Source of the DNA: SHZI01 sp964417725
GTDB taxonomy: Bacteria > Pseudomonadota > Gammaproteobacteria > Steroidobacterales > GCA-2729495
Length of the DNA stretch: 64,000 nt
NCBI GenBank assembly: GCA_964417725.1
Contig: CAYQIV010000010.1
Coordinates: forward strand, 40,299-104,298
Reading direction: 5' to 3'
The position numbers were made by a program, and so were the translations under genes. The notes below the pieces were generated by a model. The model was not told the DNA's origin. It was given only the letters and a program-made list of their open reading frames with translations, and made no database searches. Of this stretch, positions 1 to 8,047 are shown in pieces. Positions within the stretch are counted from its first letter, which is position 1; each line of letters opens with the position of its first letter.

Positions 1-177
1 CGGGTCGTGCCGGTGCTGACGCCATAGGGGAAAGGGGTTCGGCTGGCCAAGGCGCCGCGGAACCGTCCGCCAGGACACCCCTTCCGCAATCCCGGGGCGC
101 ATCGCCACCGGATTTGCGCCTCGACAACCGGGACAGGGGCAGCTAGTGTGGCCCGGTCATCGGAAGGGGGAATCTCG

Positions 178-1026
178 ATGCGTGTCATTGGCCTGCTCCT
201 GCTGCTGTTCGCCCTCACCGCCTGCTCTGAACTGTGGACCCACCGCAATGTCCGCAGTGGCACATCGAGCAGCCTCGTCGACTACCTCTACCCGGAAGGC
301 GAAGCGCCGCCGGACTTCGACGGGCAGGTCCCGCAGCTCAAGCTGCCGTTACGGGTCGGTCTGGCCTTCGTGCCCTCCTCCGGCAGGTCGGCATGGCACA
401 GCGACCACACCCTCGGCGAAGCCGACAGGAACGAACTGCTCGAACTCGTCCGTGAACGCTTCGGCGACCGCGAATACATCAGCCGCATCGAGATCATCCC
501 CGAAACCTATCTGCGCTCCACGCGGGGCTTCGAGGGCGTGTCGCAGGTGGCGCGTCTCTACGGGGTCGATGTCATGGCGCTGGTCTCCTACGACCAGGTC
601 AGCTCCACCGGCGACAACAAGCTTGCCCTGACGTACTGGACGATCGTCGGCGCCTACGTCATCCGCGGCACCGAAAACGAAGTGCAGACCTTTGTCGACA
701 CCGCCGTGTTCGATGTGCGCAGCCGCAAGCTGCTGTTCCGCGCTCCGGGCATCGACCGCCGCGAACGTGCATCATCGGCCATCGACAGCGCCGAGAAGCT
801 GCAGGCCCAGCGCGCGGTCAGTTTCCGCGCTGCCGTCACGCAGATGCGTGAAAACCTCGCCACCGAACTCGATCGCTTCGAAGATCGCCTCAAGGAAGAG
901 CCGCAGCTGGCCGATGTCAGCTGGCGTGACGGCCGGGGCGGCGCCGGCGGGTTCGGCCCGCTGTCGCTGGCGTTGTGGTTCGTCGCCTGCCTGTGGCGAC
1001 GGCCCCGGCGTGGGCGGGCCGCCTGA
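178..1026 (+). CDS. Rhombosortase-target lipoprotein
   Basis: A 282-residue exported lipoprotein. The first 20 residues form a lipoprotein signal peptide ending in the lipobox LTAC-S, so the mature N-terminus should be lipidated. The last 30 residues carry a Gly-rich stretch (GRGGAGGFGPLS), a hydrophobic segment and an Arg-rich end (RRPRRGR). That is the layout of a GlyGly-CTERM tail, which the intramembrane protease rhombosortase recognises. The middle region matches my recollection of the rhombotarget lipoprotein family, whose function is unknown. The ATG at 178 is chosen because AAGGGGGAA lies just upstream and it directly begins the signal peptide; an earlier in-frame start would precede it with an unlikely extension. 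No rhombosortase gene is visible in the window. The ATP-grasp gene begins 19 bases downstream on the same strand, so the two may be co-transcribed. Confidence 0.8.
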   Translation: MRVIGLLLLLFALTACSELWTHRNVRSGTSSSLVDYLYPEGEAPPDFDGQVPQLKLPLRVGLAFVPSSGRSAWHSDHTLGEADRNELLELVRERFGDREYISRIEIIPETYLRSTRGFEGVSQVARLYGVDVMALVSYDQVSSTGDNKLALTYWTIVGAYVIRGTENEVQTFVDTAVFDVRSRKLLFRAPGIDRRERASSAIDSAEKLQAQRAVSFRAAVTQMRENLATELDRFEDRLKEEPQLADVSWRDGRGGAGGFGPLSLALWFVACLWRRPRRGRAA

Positions 1027-1045
1027 GCCGGCCGGATTCGCCGGC

Positions 1046-2365
1046 ATGGGAACGTCGGGATCGTCCGGTGAGGCAGGGGTCTTCGGCAGCACCGGCGGGC
1101 GCGGCTGGTGCCCGGTGGCCCTGCCGTGGTTCGGTTTCATCGGCGGGCACCATCCGCTCGACGACCTCCGCCGTCTCGTCTACCGCATCGAGGCGCAGCG
1201 TCACCGGTCTCGCCTGCGCCGCGGCCTGCGCCTTGTCCGCTACATGCTGACATGGCCCGTGCTCGCGGCCCGCAACGCCTGGCGCGCGGTACGGCGCTGG
1301 GGCGCCGCCGTCCACGCCCACGGCGGCGTGCCGCGCTGGCAGCAGTTCCTGCGGCTCTACTGGCTCGGCCTGCGCTGGAACATCCTGCCCGAAACCAGCT
1401 ATGCGTTCCGCCTCCACGAGCCGCGCCGTTTTCGTCGGGCGCCCGACTTCCTCCAGGAGTTCGAAGGCATCCGCCTCTTTGAACACCTCCACGATCCCGC
1501 CCTGCGACAGTCATTGCACTGCAAGCACACGTTCTACCGCACCTGCCGCCGTCATGCCCTGCCGACCCCGCCGGTGCTGGCGGTGATCGGCCCCGGCGGG
1601 CGGGTGCAGTGGGAGGAAGGCCATGGCCGGCTGCCCGCCCATGACCTGTTCGTCAAGCCGACGGACGGGAGCAGCGGACACGGCGTGCAGCGCTGGTGCC
1701 ATGATGCGGCCACGGGCTGCTGGCAACGCCACGGGTTGTCACTCGACGCCGATGCGTTGCTCGGTCACTTCGCGCGCCTGGCCGGCAACGGCCGGCTGCT
1801 GGTGCAGCCGCGGTTGCACAACGCCCGGGTCCTGCGTGGCCTGGCGCCCGTCGCCCTGGCGAGCCTGCGCGTCGTGACATGGAAGGGCCGGGACCAGGCG
1901 GCGGAAGTGTTCGGCGCATTCTTTCGCATGCCGGTCGGTGGTGCCGAAGCAGACAACTATTCCGCCGGCGGCATTGCCGCCGCGCTTTCCGCCACCGGCA
2001 CCCTCGGCCCGGCCCGGCCAAAGCGCGCTGCCGGCCCTTACGACCGCCATCCGGACAGCGAGGCCGCCATCACCGGGACCGTGCTCCCCGAGTGGCAGGC
2101 GCAACTCGCCCTGGCCCGCCAGGCCCACGACACGCTGGGGTTCCGCGGCTGCGTCGGCTGGGACATCGTGCTGACCGATGACGGCCCGCTGATCGGCGAA
2201 GTCAACCCGGTGTGGGGCTTCCTGTCATGGCAGGCGAGTACCGGAGTTCCGCTGGGCGCGACAGCGCTGCCCGACATCCTTCGCCGCCTCCTCGCCGAAC
2301 GCGGTGTGGCCGGATCCGGTGGAGACGCCCCTGCCGCAGGCGCCGTGGCCATGCCGATGCCCTGA
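1046..2365 (+). CDS. Sugar-transfer-associated ATP-grasp protein
   Basis: About 439 residues. The C-terminal two thirds resemble the sugar-transfer-associated ATP-grasp family. Visible motifs are FVKPTDGSSGHGV near residue 200 (nucleotide-binding Lys and Gly-rich loop), LLVQPRL, and GEVNPVWGF near residue 384, which supplies the metal-binding Glu/Asn. Known members are predicted to ligate an amino or carboxyl group during modification of surface sugars; the actual substrate is not known. The N-terminal 120 residues are basic and contain a conserved-looking patch (RLYWLGLRWNILPETSY). The ATG at 1046 is the first after the upstream lipoprotein stop, but ATG at 1243 or a non-ATG start could be real. 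It stands apart from the glycan cluster at the right end of the window. Confidence 0.72.
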   Translation: MGTSGSSGEAGVFGSTGGRGWCPVALPWFGFIGGHHPLDDLRRLVYRIEAQRHRSRLRRGLRLVRYMLTWPVLAARNAWRAVRRWGAAVHAHGGVPRWQQFLRLYWLGLRWNILPETSYAFRLHEPRRFRRAPDFLQEFEGIRLFEHLHDPALRQSLHCKHTFYRTCRRHALPTPPVLAVIGPGGRVQWEEGHGRLPAHDLFVKPTDGSSGHGVQRWCHDAATGCWQRHGLSLDADALLGHFARLAGNGRLLVQPRLHNARVLRGLAPVALASLRVVTWKGRDQAAEVFGAFFRMPVGGAEADNYSAGGIAAALSATGTLGPARPKRAAGPYDRHPDSEAAITGTVLPEWQAQLALARQAHDTLGFRGCVGWDIVLTDDGPLIGEVNPVWGFLSWQASTGVPLGATALPDILRRLLAERGVAGSGGDAPAAGAVAMPMP

Positions 2366-2514
2366 GGGCCCGTCTTGCGGGGCACTCGATGGCGCCGCCG
2401 GTGGACGCGCCATCTCCTGCCGTTTGCACGGAGGGGGTGCCTGTCGGCGCCCCGCAGGCCATGCCGCCCGGGGCACCACGGCCGGATGGCCCCGGTGCCC
2501 TGCCGGGCGAGGCC

Positions 2515-3633
2515 TCACGCCGCGCCGGACAGGCGCCCCGCCACCTCATCGGCCAGCGCCAGCGAGGCCGTGAGGCCCGGCGACTCGATGCCGAACAGAT
2601 TGACCAGCCCGGCGATGCCGTGGATGCGGGCATCCTGGACGACGAAATCGGCCGACGCTTCACCGGGCGCGGTGATCTTGGGCCGGATGCCGGTGTAGGA
2701 CGCCTGCAGGCGCCCTGCGTCCAGCGCCGGGTACCAGCGGCGGATGGCGGTCACGAAATGCGCGCGGGATGCCGCGTTGAAGGTGTAATCCTCGCCATCG
2801 ATCCACTCGACGTCGGGGCCGAAGCGCGCCACGCCGGCCGTGTCGAGCGTGACGTGGATGCCGAGACCGGCCTGTTCGGCGACCGGATACACCAGCCGGC
2901 CGAACGGCGACCGGCCCGACAGCGTGTAGTAGTGGCCGCGCGCGAAGTAGGCGCGCGGCACCCACGCCGCATCCAGGCCTTCGATGGTGCCGGCCAGTGC
3001 CGGGGCATGGAGGCCGGCGGCATTGACGAGCATCCGGCAGTGCACGGCCGGATCCGCATCACCATCGATGAAGACCGCGAAGCCGTCATCGCCGGCGACG
3101 ATGCGCGCGACACGGCTGCGTAACGCAAGGGTGCCGCCGTGCGCCTCGATGTCGCCACGCAGGGCCAGCAGGTACTCGTGGCTCGACAGGATGCCGGTCG
3201 ACGGCGAGTAGAGCGCCGCCACGGCACGCACATCGGGCTCGAGTGCCGCCACGGCCGCGGCATCGTGCCATTCAAGGTCGTCGACGCCATTGGCCGCGGC
3301 CCGCTGTGCATACCCTTCGAGGCGGGCGACATCCGCCTCACCGGTGGCGACGATCAACTTGCCGATGCGCCGGTGGGTGATGCCGCGCGCCGCGCAATAG
3401 GCGTAGAGCTGTCGTCGGCCCGTGACGCACAACCGGGCTTTCAGCGAGCCCGGCGGGTAATAGATGCCGGCGTGGATGACCTCTGAATTGCGGCTGCTGG
3501 TGGCGGTGCCGATGGCATCGGCCGCCTCGACGACGCAGACCTCACGGCCGGCCAGGGCCAGCGCGCGGGCCACGGCCAGGCCGACCACGCCGGCGCCGAC
3601 GACGACGCAATCGAGCCGTTCGGCCGCTGTCAT
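2515..3633 (-). CDS. lhgO: L-2-hydroxyglutarate oxidase-like FAD oxidoreductase
   Basis: A 372-residue DAO-superfamily flavoprotein. The N-terminus has the FAD dinucleotide fold (VVVGAGVVGLAVARAL, about residues 8-24) followed by SSRNSEVIHAGIYY, a signature seen in LhgO and related NAD(P)/FAD oxidoreductases. The C-terminus ends with the second FAD-contact region LFGIESPGLTASLALAD. The family oxidises L-2-hydroxyglutarate to 2-oxoglutarate and passes electrons to the respiratory chain; the exact substrate here is inferred. The start at 3633 is preceded by GAGGTGAG at good spacing. It lies divergently from the UbiD gene and has no obvious 2-oxoglutarate partner nearby. Confidence 0.75.
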   Translation of the reverse strand: MTAAERLDCVVVGAGVVGLAVARALALAGREVCVVEAADAIGTATSSRNSEVIHAGIYYPPGSLKARLCVTGRRQLYAYCAARGITHRRIGKLIVATGEADVARLEGYAQRAAANGVDDLEWHDAAAVAALEPDVRAVAALYSPSTGILSSHEYLLALRGDIEAHGGTLALRSRVARIVAGDDGFAVFIDGDADPAVHCRMLVNAAGLHAPALAGTIEGLDAAWVPRAYFARGHYYTLSGRSPFGRLVYPVAEQAGLGIHVTLDTAGVARFGPDVEWIDGEDYTFNAASRAHFVTAIRRWYPALDAGRLQASYTGIRPKITAPGEASADFVVQDARIHGIAGLVNLFGIESPGLTASLALADEVAGRLSGAA

Positions 3634-3938
3634 CCGCTCACCTCGCCAGGCACGGGCCGCCCGCCACGGCCGGCCATCGGACACCGGCGCCATGACGGCA
3701 CGGGCCGATGGGCGCCGCCCGGGAAAGCGGGTGCGGCGGACAAGCCATGGCGGGGGCCGGGATCATCGGTGTTCATCGGCGACATGGCGCACGGGGGCGG
3801 TGGCCTTGCGATGCGGCGATTCTACCGTGGACACCGCCTGCAGACCGGTCCGCGGTGGTCATCACGGATGCCGCAGACCCCCGCCATCGCCCGCGGTATG
3901 CTCGGCGCATCCGTCGTTCACCGGCACCGAGGGACCCC
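3634..3938. promoter_or_regulatory. Divergent intergenic region with ubiD-side promoter
   Basis: This 305-base gap separates the divergent oxidase and UbiD genes. I see no convincing gene in it. On the plus strand TATGCT (3897-3902) is a plausible -10 element about 30 bases before the likely ribosome site GAGGGA, which precedes ATG 3939. No clear -35 or operator symmetry was found, so the promoter is a guess from position and composition. Confidence 0.3.
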
Positions 3939-5567
3939 ATGCGCAAGACATCCGATCCGGCACCCCATGACACCCCCGCCGCCTTCGACCGCCGCGAACT
4001 GTTCGGCGCTGCCGCCGGGCTCGCCGCGCTCGGCCTCGGTCTCGGCCCCGACACGGCCCGGGCAGCCTTCGGCCGGGGCGGCAAGGCAGCGGCATGGCCC
4101 TTCGATGGCCTGCGCGACTACGTCCGCGCCATCGAGGCCGCCGGCCTGGTGATGCGGGTGCCGCGCATCGATCAGGACGCCTACGAGGCCACCGCGCTGA
4201 TGTACCGGCTGATCGACGAGTACGGCATGTACGAAGCGCCGTGCATCGTCATGGAGTCGGTGCGCCAGGACGGCCGCTGGATGAATGGCCCGGTGATCAC
4301 CAACCACCAGGGGCACTGGCACACCGAAGCGCTGCTGTGGGGCCGGCCGCCGGCGCCCGGGCACGGCCGGGAGACCTACCGGCAGATGATCCAGTTCCTC
4401 TACGGCATCATGGAAGAAAACAACGGCCGGGTGCCCACCCTGCCGGTGCGCGAACTGCCGCGCAACGAAGCGCCGGTCAAGGAGATCGTCGTCACCGGCG
4501 ACGACATCAACCTGCTCGATTTCCCCTTCATCAAGTCGAACCCGGGCGACTCGGCGCGCTACGTCAACACCGGCTCGGTGTTCACCGAGGACCCGAAGCT
4601 CGGCAAGAACTACGGCACCTACCGCTGCGAGATCAAGGGCCCGCGCGCGCTGGCCATCAACCCGGAACCCGGCCAGACCGGCTGGAAGATGCTCATGGCC
4701 GCCCGGGAACGCGGTGAGAAGACCGCGCCGGTGTCGATCGTCCTCGGCCAGGACCCGATCGCCTGGTTCATCAGCGGCTCGCTGATCTCCAAGGGCGGCG
4801 CCGACGAACTGGCCATCGCCGGCGGCCTGCGCGGCAAGGCCATCGACGTGGTGCGCTCGGAAACCAATGCGATGCTGATCCCGGCGCATGCCGAGATGGT
4901 CATCGAGGGCGAGGTGCTGCTCGACCGCTGGGTACCGGAGGGCCCCTTCGGCGAGATGTACGGCTATCTCGGGCTGCGCAAGCAAGAGAACTTCCTGATG
5001 AATGTCACCGCGGTCACGCACCGGCCGGACCCCTGGATCCTCAACCAGTTCACGGGCGTCAGCCGCGGCTTCTGCACCGCGCCGCTGGAAGCGTTCTCGT
5101 TCTACCGCCTGAAAAAGGCCATTCCCAATGCCGTGGCCTTCCATTCACCGGTCGAATGGACGGGCATCGGCTTTCTGAGCATCGACAAGACGGCGCCAGG
5201 CCAGGGCCTCGACGCGGGCCGCAAGCTGGCCAGGCTGGTACCGATCACCAAGGTGGCGGTGGTCGTCGACAAGGACATCGACGTCCTCGACCGCATCGAG
5301 ATGTGGCACACGGTCGGCTCGCGCTGGCAGCCATACCCGGCCGGCGAGATCATCCGCGAGGCACGCGGCATGCCGCTCGACCCGAGTTCACCGAACCGGC
5401 CGATGAGCAGCAAGATGGTCATCGACGCGACGAAACAATGGCCCGAAGAAGGCGGCCCGGCCATCTACCCGGCGCGCAACCGCGACCTGCTCGCCTCGCT
5501 GGCTCCGGAATCCTTCGCGCGGGTCGAACGCAACTGGGCGCGCTACCTGCGCGGCTGGCGCCGCTGA
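3939..5567 (+). CDS. UbiD-family decarboxylase with Tat-like leader
   Basis: A 542-residue member of the UbiD family of prenylated-FMN-dependent reversible (de)carboxylases acting on aromatic or unsaturated acids. Family marks include NTGSVFTEDPKLGKNYGTYR and INPEPGQTGWKMLMAARER in the cofactor region, and PFGEMYGYLG, the counterpart of the conserved Glu-bearing PFGE loop. Unlike classical cytoplasmic UbiD, the first 42 residues read DRRELFGAAAGLAALGLGLG followed by ARA-AF, a twin-arginine-type leader with a cleavage-like site. The start at 3939 has GAGGGA seven bases upstream. No ubiX (prFMN synthase) is in the window. The convergent neighbour is a fumarylacetoacetase-family gene, so an aromatic-acid role is plausible but unproven. 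Confidence 0.85.
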   Translation: MRKTSDPAPHDTPAAFDRRELFGAAAGLAALGLGLGPDTARAAFGRGGKAAAWPFDGLRDYVRAIEAAGLVMRVPRIDQDAYEATALMYRLIDEYGMYEAPCIVMESVRQDGRWMNGPVITNHQGHWHTEALLWGRPPAPGHGRETYRQMIQFLYGIMEENNGRVPTLPVRELPRNEAPVKEIVVTGDDINLLDFPFIKSNPGDSARYVNTGSVFTEDPKLGKNYGTYRCEIKGPRALAINPEPGQTGWKMLMAARERGEKTAPVSIVLGQDPIAWFISGSLISKGGADELAIAGGLRGKAIDVVRSETNAMLIPAHAEMVIEGEVLLDRWVPEGPFGEMYGYLGLRKQENFLMNVTAVTHRPDPWILNQFTGVSRGFCTAPLEAFSFYRLKKAIPNAVAFHSPVEWTGIGFLSIDKTAPGQGLDAGRKLARLVPITKVAVVVDKDIDVLDRIEMWHTVGSRWQPYPAGEIIREARGMPLDPSSPNRPMSSKMVIDATKQWPEEGGPAIYPARNRDLLASLAPESFARVERNWARYLRGWRR

Positions 5568-5578
5568 CACCGCCACAC

Positions 5579-5597
5579 CCGCCCGAAACGCGGGCGG
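5579..5597. terminator. Hairpin between convergent ubiD-like and FAH genes
   Basis: A perfect 7-bp stem (CCGCCCG / CGGGCGG) with loop AAACG lies exactly between the stop codons of the two convergent genes. There is no T-tract on either side, so it may act as a weak bidirectional terminator or RNA 3'-end stabiliser. Confidence 0.4.
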
Positions 5598-6446
5598 TCA
5601 GCGTTCGTCGGCGACGGGGTTGGCGAGCGTGCCGATGTCGCTGACCGTGACCTCGACGCGGTCACCGGCGGCGAGCCAGCGCGGCGGCTGGCGGGCAAAG
5701 CCGACGCCGCTCGGGGTGCCGGTGGCGATGACATCGCCGGGGTTGAGCCGGCAGAAGGTCGAGCAGTAGGCGATGATCTGCGGCACGGTGATGCACAGGT
5801 CGCTGACCGGCGCCTGTTGCATGACCTCGCCGTTGACGCGCGTCTCGAGCGTGAGACGCGACGGGTCCGGGATGTCGTCGGCGGTCACCAGCCAGGGGCC
5901 GGCGCTGCCGGTGTCGGGAAAATTCTTGCCGGGCAGGAACTGGCTGGTGTGGCGCTGGAAGTCGCGCACCGAGCCGTCCATGAACACCGTATAGCCGGCG
6001 ACGAAGGACAGCGCCTCGTCCTCGGCCACATGGCGTGCCGGGCGACCGATGACGACGGCGAGTTCGCCCTCGAAGTCGTATTGCGTCGAGGCGCGCGGGC
6101 GGCGCAGCGGTGCGCCGTGGCCGACGAGGGTGTCCGGATAGCGCATGAAGAGCGTCGGCCAGTCCGGCTGCTCACGGCCCATCTCGCGGATGTGCGCCAG
6201 ATAGTTGACGCCGACGCAGAGGATGCGCGCCGGGTCCGGCACCGGCGGCAGGAAGCGCACCGCATCGAGGGGCAACGGCGTGGCGCCGACAGTGGCCTGG
6301 GCGAGGGCCGCCAGGGCGTCCTGTGCCAGCACCGCGCGCAGGCCCGGGTAACGGTCGAGAAAATCCGCTGGTGCGGGAAGGAGGCCCGCCGCGGTGACGA
6401 TGCCGTAGCCGGTGCGGCCGGCGTGCTCGAAGCTGGCGACTTTCAT
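5598..6446 (-). CDS. Fumarylacetoacetate hydrolase family protein
   Basis: A 282-residue member of the FAH superfamily, which hydrolyses or decarboxylates beta-diketo acids at a Mg-dependent site. Characteristic segments are ILCVGVNYLAH, DFEGELAVVIG (two acidic metal ligands), VAGYTVFMDGSVRDFQ, LPGKNFPDTGSAGPWLV and GDVIATGTPSGVG. The short N-terminal domain is typical of bacterial catechol/homoprotocatechuate-type or oxaloacetate-decarboxylase-type members. ATG 6446 follows AGGAG closely. The gene is divergent from the semialdehyde dehydrogenase gene, a combination found in aromatic meta-cleavage or dicarboxylate pathways. The substrate cannot be decided from sequence. Confidence 0.85.
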   Translation of the reverse strand: MKVASFEHAGRTGYGIVTAAGLLPAPADFLDRYPGLRAVLAQDALAALAQATVGATPLPLDAVRFLPPVPDPARILCVGVNYLAHIREMGREQPDWPTLFMRYPDTLVGHGAPLRRPRASTQYDFEGELAVVIGRPARHVAEDEALSFVAGYTVFMDGSVRDFQRHTSQFLPGKNFPDTGSAGPWLVTADDIPDPSRLTLETRVNGEVMQQAPVSDLCITVPQIIAYCSTFCRLNPGDVIATGTPSGVGFARQPPRWLAAGDRVEVTVSDIGTLANPVADER

Positions 6447-6507
6447 GGTGCTCCTGCCGTGGTGTGGTGCGCGCGCCGGCCGCACTGGCCGTGCGGCGAC
6501 CGTGCCT

Positions 6508-6513
6508 TATTAT
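6508..6513 (+). promoter_or_regulatory. Possible -10 element of the aldehyde dehydrogenase gene
   Basis: TATTAT stands out in otherwise G+C-rich DNA 35 bases before ATG 6548, in the divergent gap with the FAH gene. A -35 element was not evident. Confidence 0.3.
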
Positions 6514-6547
6514 AGGGGCCCGATCACCCGAGCCACCGCCCCCCGCC

Positions 6548-8008
6548 ATGCTGCCCCTCAAGGACGCTTCGCTGCTGCGCCAGCAGGCCTTCATCGATGG
6601 CCGCTGGCAGGAGGCCGGCGATGGCGCGCGCTTCGAGGTCACGAACCCGGCCAGCGGTGCGCCCATCGCCCGCGTGCCGGCCTGCGGCCCCGGCGAGACG
6701 CAGGCGGCCATCGACGCGGCTGCGGCCGCGCTCGGCGAGTGGCGGGCGCGGCCGGCCGGCGAACGCGCCGCGCTGCTGCAGCGGCTCCACGCGCTGATGC
6801 TCGAGCACCAGGACGACCTCGCGGTGATCATGACCAGCGAGCAGGGCAAGCCGCTCGCCGAGGCGCGCGGCGAGATCGCCTATGCCGCCGGCTTCATCGA
6901 CTGGTTCGCCGGCGAGGCGCGCCGCATCTATGGCGAAGTGATTCCCGGCCACCAGCGCGACCGGCGCATCGTCGTCCTGCGCCAGCCCATCGGCGTGGTG
7001 GCCTGCATCACGCCGTGGAATTTCCCCACGGCGATGCTTGCGCGCAAGGTCGGTCCGGCGCTCGCTGCCGGCTGTACGGTGGTATGCAAGCCGGCCTCGC
7101 AGACACCCCTGTCGGCGCTGGCGCTGGCCGAACTCGCGGCGCGCGCCGGCCTGCCACGCGGCGTGCTCAATCTCGTCACGGGTCCGCCGGAACCGATCGG
7201 CCGCACGCTGACGGTCAGCCCGGTGGTGCGCAAGCTGAGCTTCACCGGCTCCACCGAGGTCGGCCGGCAACTGCTCGCCGACTGCGCCGCCACGGTGAAG
7301 AAGGTCTCGCTGGAACTCGGCGGCAACGCGCCGTTCATCGTCTTCGACGACGCCGACCTCGACGCCGCAGTCGAAGGCGCGCTGGCCAGCAAGTTCCGCA
7401 ATTCAGGCCAGACCTGCGTCTGCGCCAATCGCCTGCTGGTGCAGGCCGGCATCCACGACGCCTTCGCCGAACGGCTTGCCACGGCGGTTTCGCAACTGCA
7501 TGTCGGCGACGGGCTGACGCCCGGCACCGAGCAGGGTCCGCTGATCGACGAGCGCGCGCTGGCGCGCGTCGAGGCCCACATCGCCGATGCCTTGGCGCTG
7601 GGTGCCACGCTGCGCACCGGCGGCCGGCGCCATGCCCGCGGCGGCACTTTCCATGAGCCGACGGTGCTGGTCGGGGTCGACGCACGCATGCGCATCGCAC
7701 GCGAGGAAACCTTCGGCCCGGTGGCCGCGCTGTTCCGCTTCGACGACGAGGCGCAGGCGATCCGCATGGCCAACGACACCGAGTACGGCCTGGCGGCCTA
7801 CCTGTGGACGCGCGACCTCGGCCGCAGCTGGCGCGTGGCGGAAGCACTCGAGTACGGCATGGTCGGTCTCAACACCGGGCTGATCTCCACCGAGGTCGCG
7901 CCCTTCGGCGGCATCAAGCAGTCGGGCATCGGCCGCGAGGGATCGCGCCACGGCATCGAGGAATACCTCGAAATGAAATATCTGTGCATGGCCGGCATCG
8001 ATGCATGA
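6548..8008 (+). CDS. gabD: Succinate-semialdehyde dehydrogenase-type ALDH
   Basis: A 486-residue cytosolic NAD(P)-dependent aldehyde dehydrogenase. Motifs in order: ITPWNFPTAMLARKVGPALA (cofactor entry), KPASQTP, FTGSTEVGRQL, ELGGNAPFIVFDDADL with the general-base Glu, and GQTCVCANRLLVQ with the catalytic Cys. The C-terminus EVAPFGGIKQSGIGREGS is typical of the GabD/SSADH subgroup, which converts succinate (or glutarate) semialdehyde to the acid. The length agrees with GabD (about 482). The exact aldehyde is inferred. Forty bases separate it from the downstream MATE gene on the same strand. Confidence 0.85.
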   Translation: MLPLKDASLLRQQAFIDGRWQEAGDGARFEVTNPASGAPIARVPACGPGETQAAIDAAAAALGEWRARPAGERAALLQRLHALMLEHQDDLAVIMTSEQGKPLAEARGEIAYAAGFIDWFAGEARRIYGEVIPGHQRDRRIVVLRQPIGVVACITPWNFPTAMLARKVGPALAAGCTVVCKPASQTPLSALALAELAARAGLPRGVLNLVTGPPEPIGRTLTVSPVVRKLSFTGSTEVGRQLLADCAATVKKVSLELGGNAPFIVFDDADLDAAVEGALASKFRNSGQTCVCANRLLVQAGIHDAFAERLATAVSQLHVGDGLTPGTEQGPLIDERALARVEAHIADALALGATLRTGGRRHARGGTFHEPTVLVGVDARMRIAREETFGPVAALFRFDDEAQAIRMANDTEYGLAAYLWTRDLGRSWRVAEALEYGMVGLNTGLISTEVAPFGGIKQSGIGREGSRHGIEEYLEMKYLCMAGIDA

Positions 8009-8047
8009 ACACCGCGCCCGGATGGCGCAACAGGGAACACTTCAGGG

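Noticed and set aside
1..177. Possible gene end at the left edge
   Set aside because: No frame in this short stretch shows recognisable protein sequence; nothing can be supported.
3918..5144. 408-codon minus-strand frame opposite the UbiD gene
   Set aside because: His/Asp/Val-rich shadow of the conserved UbiD frame.
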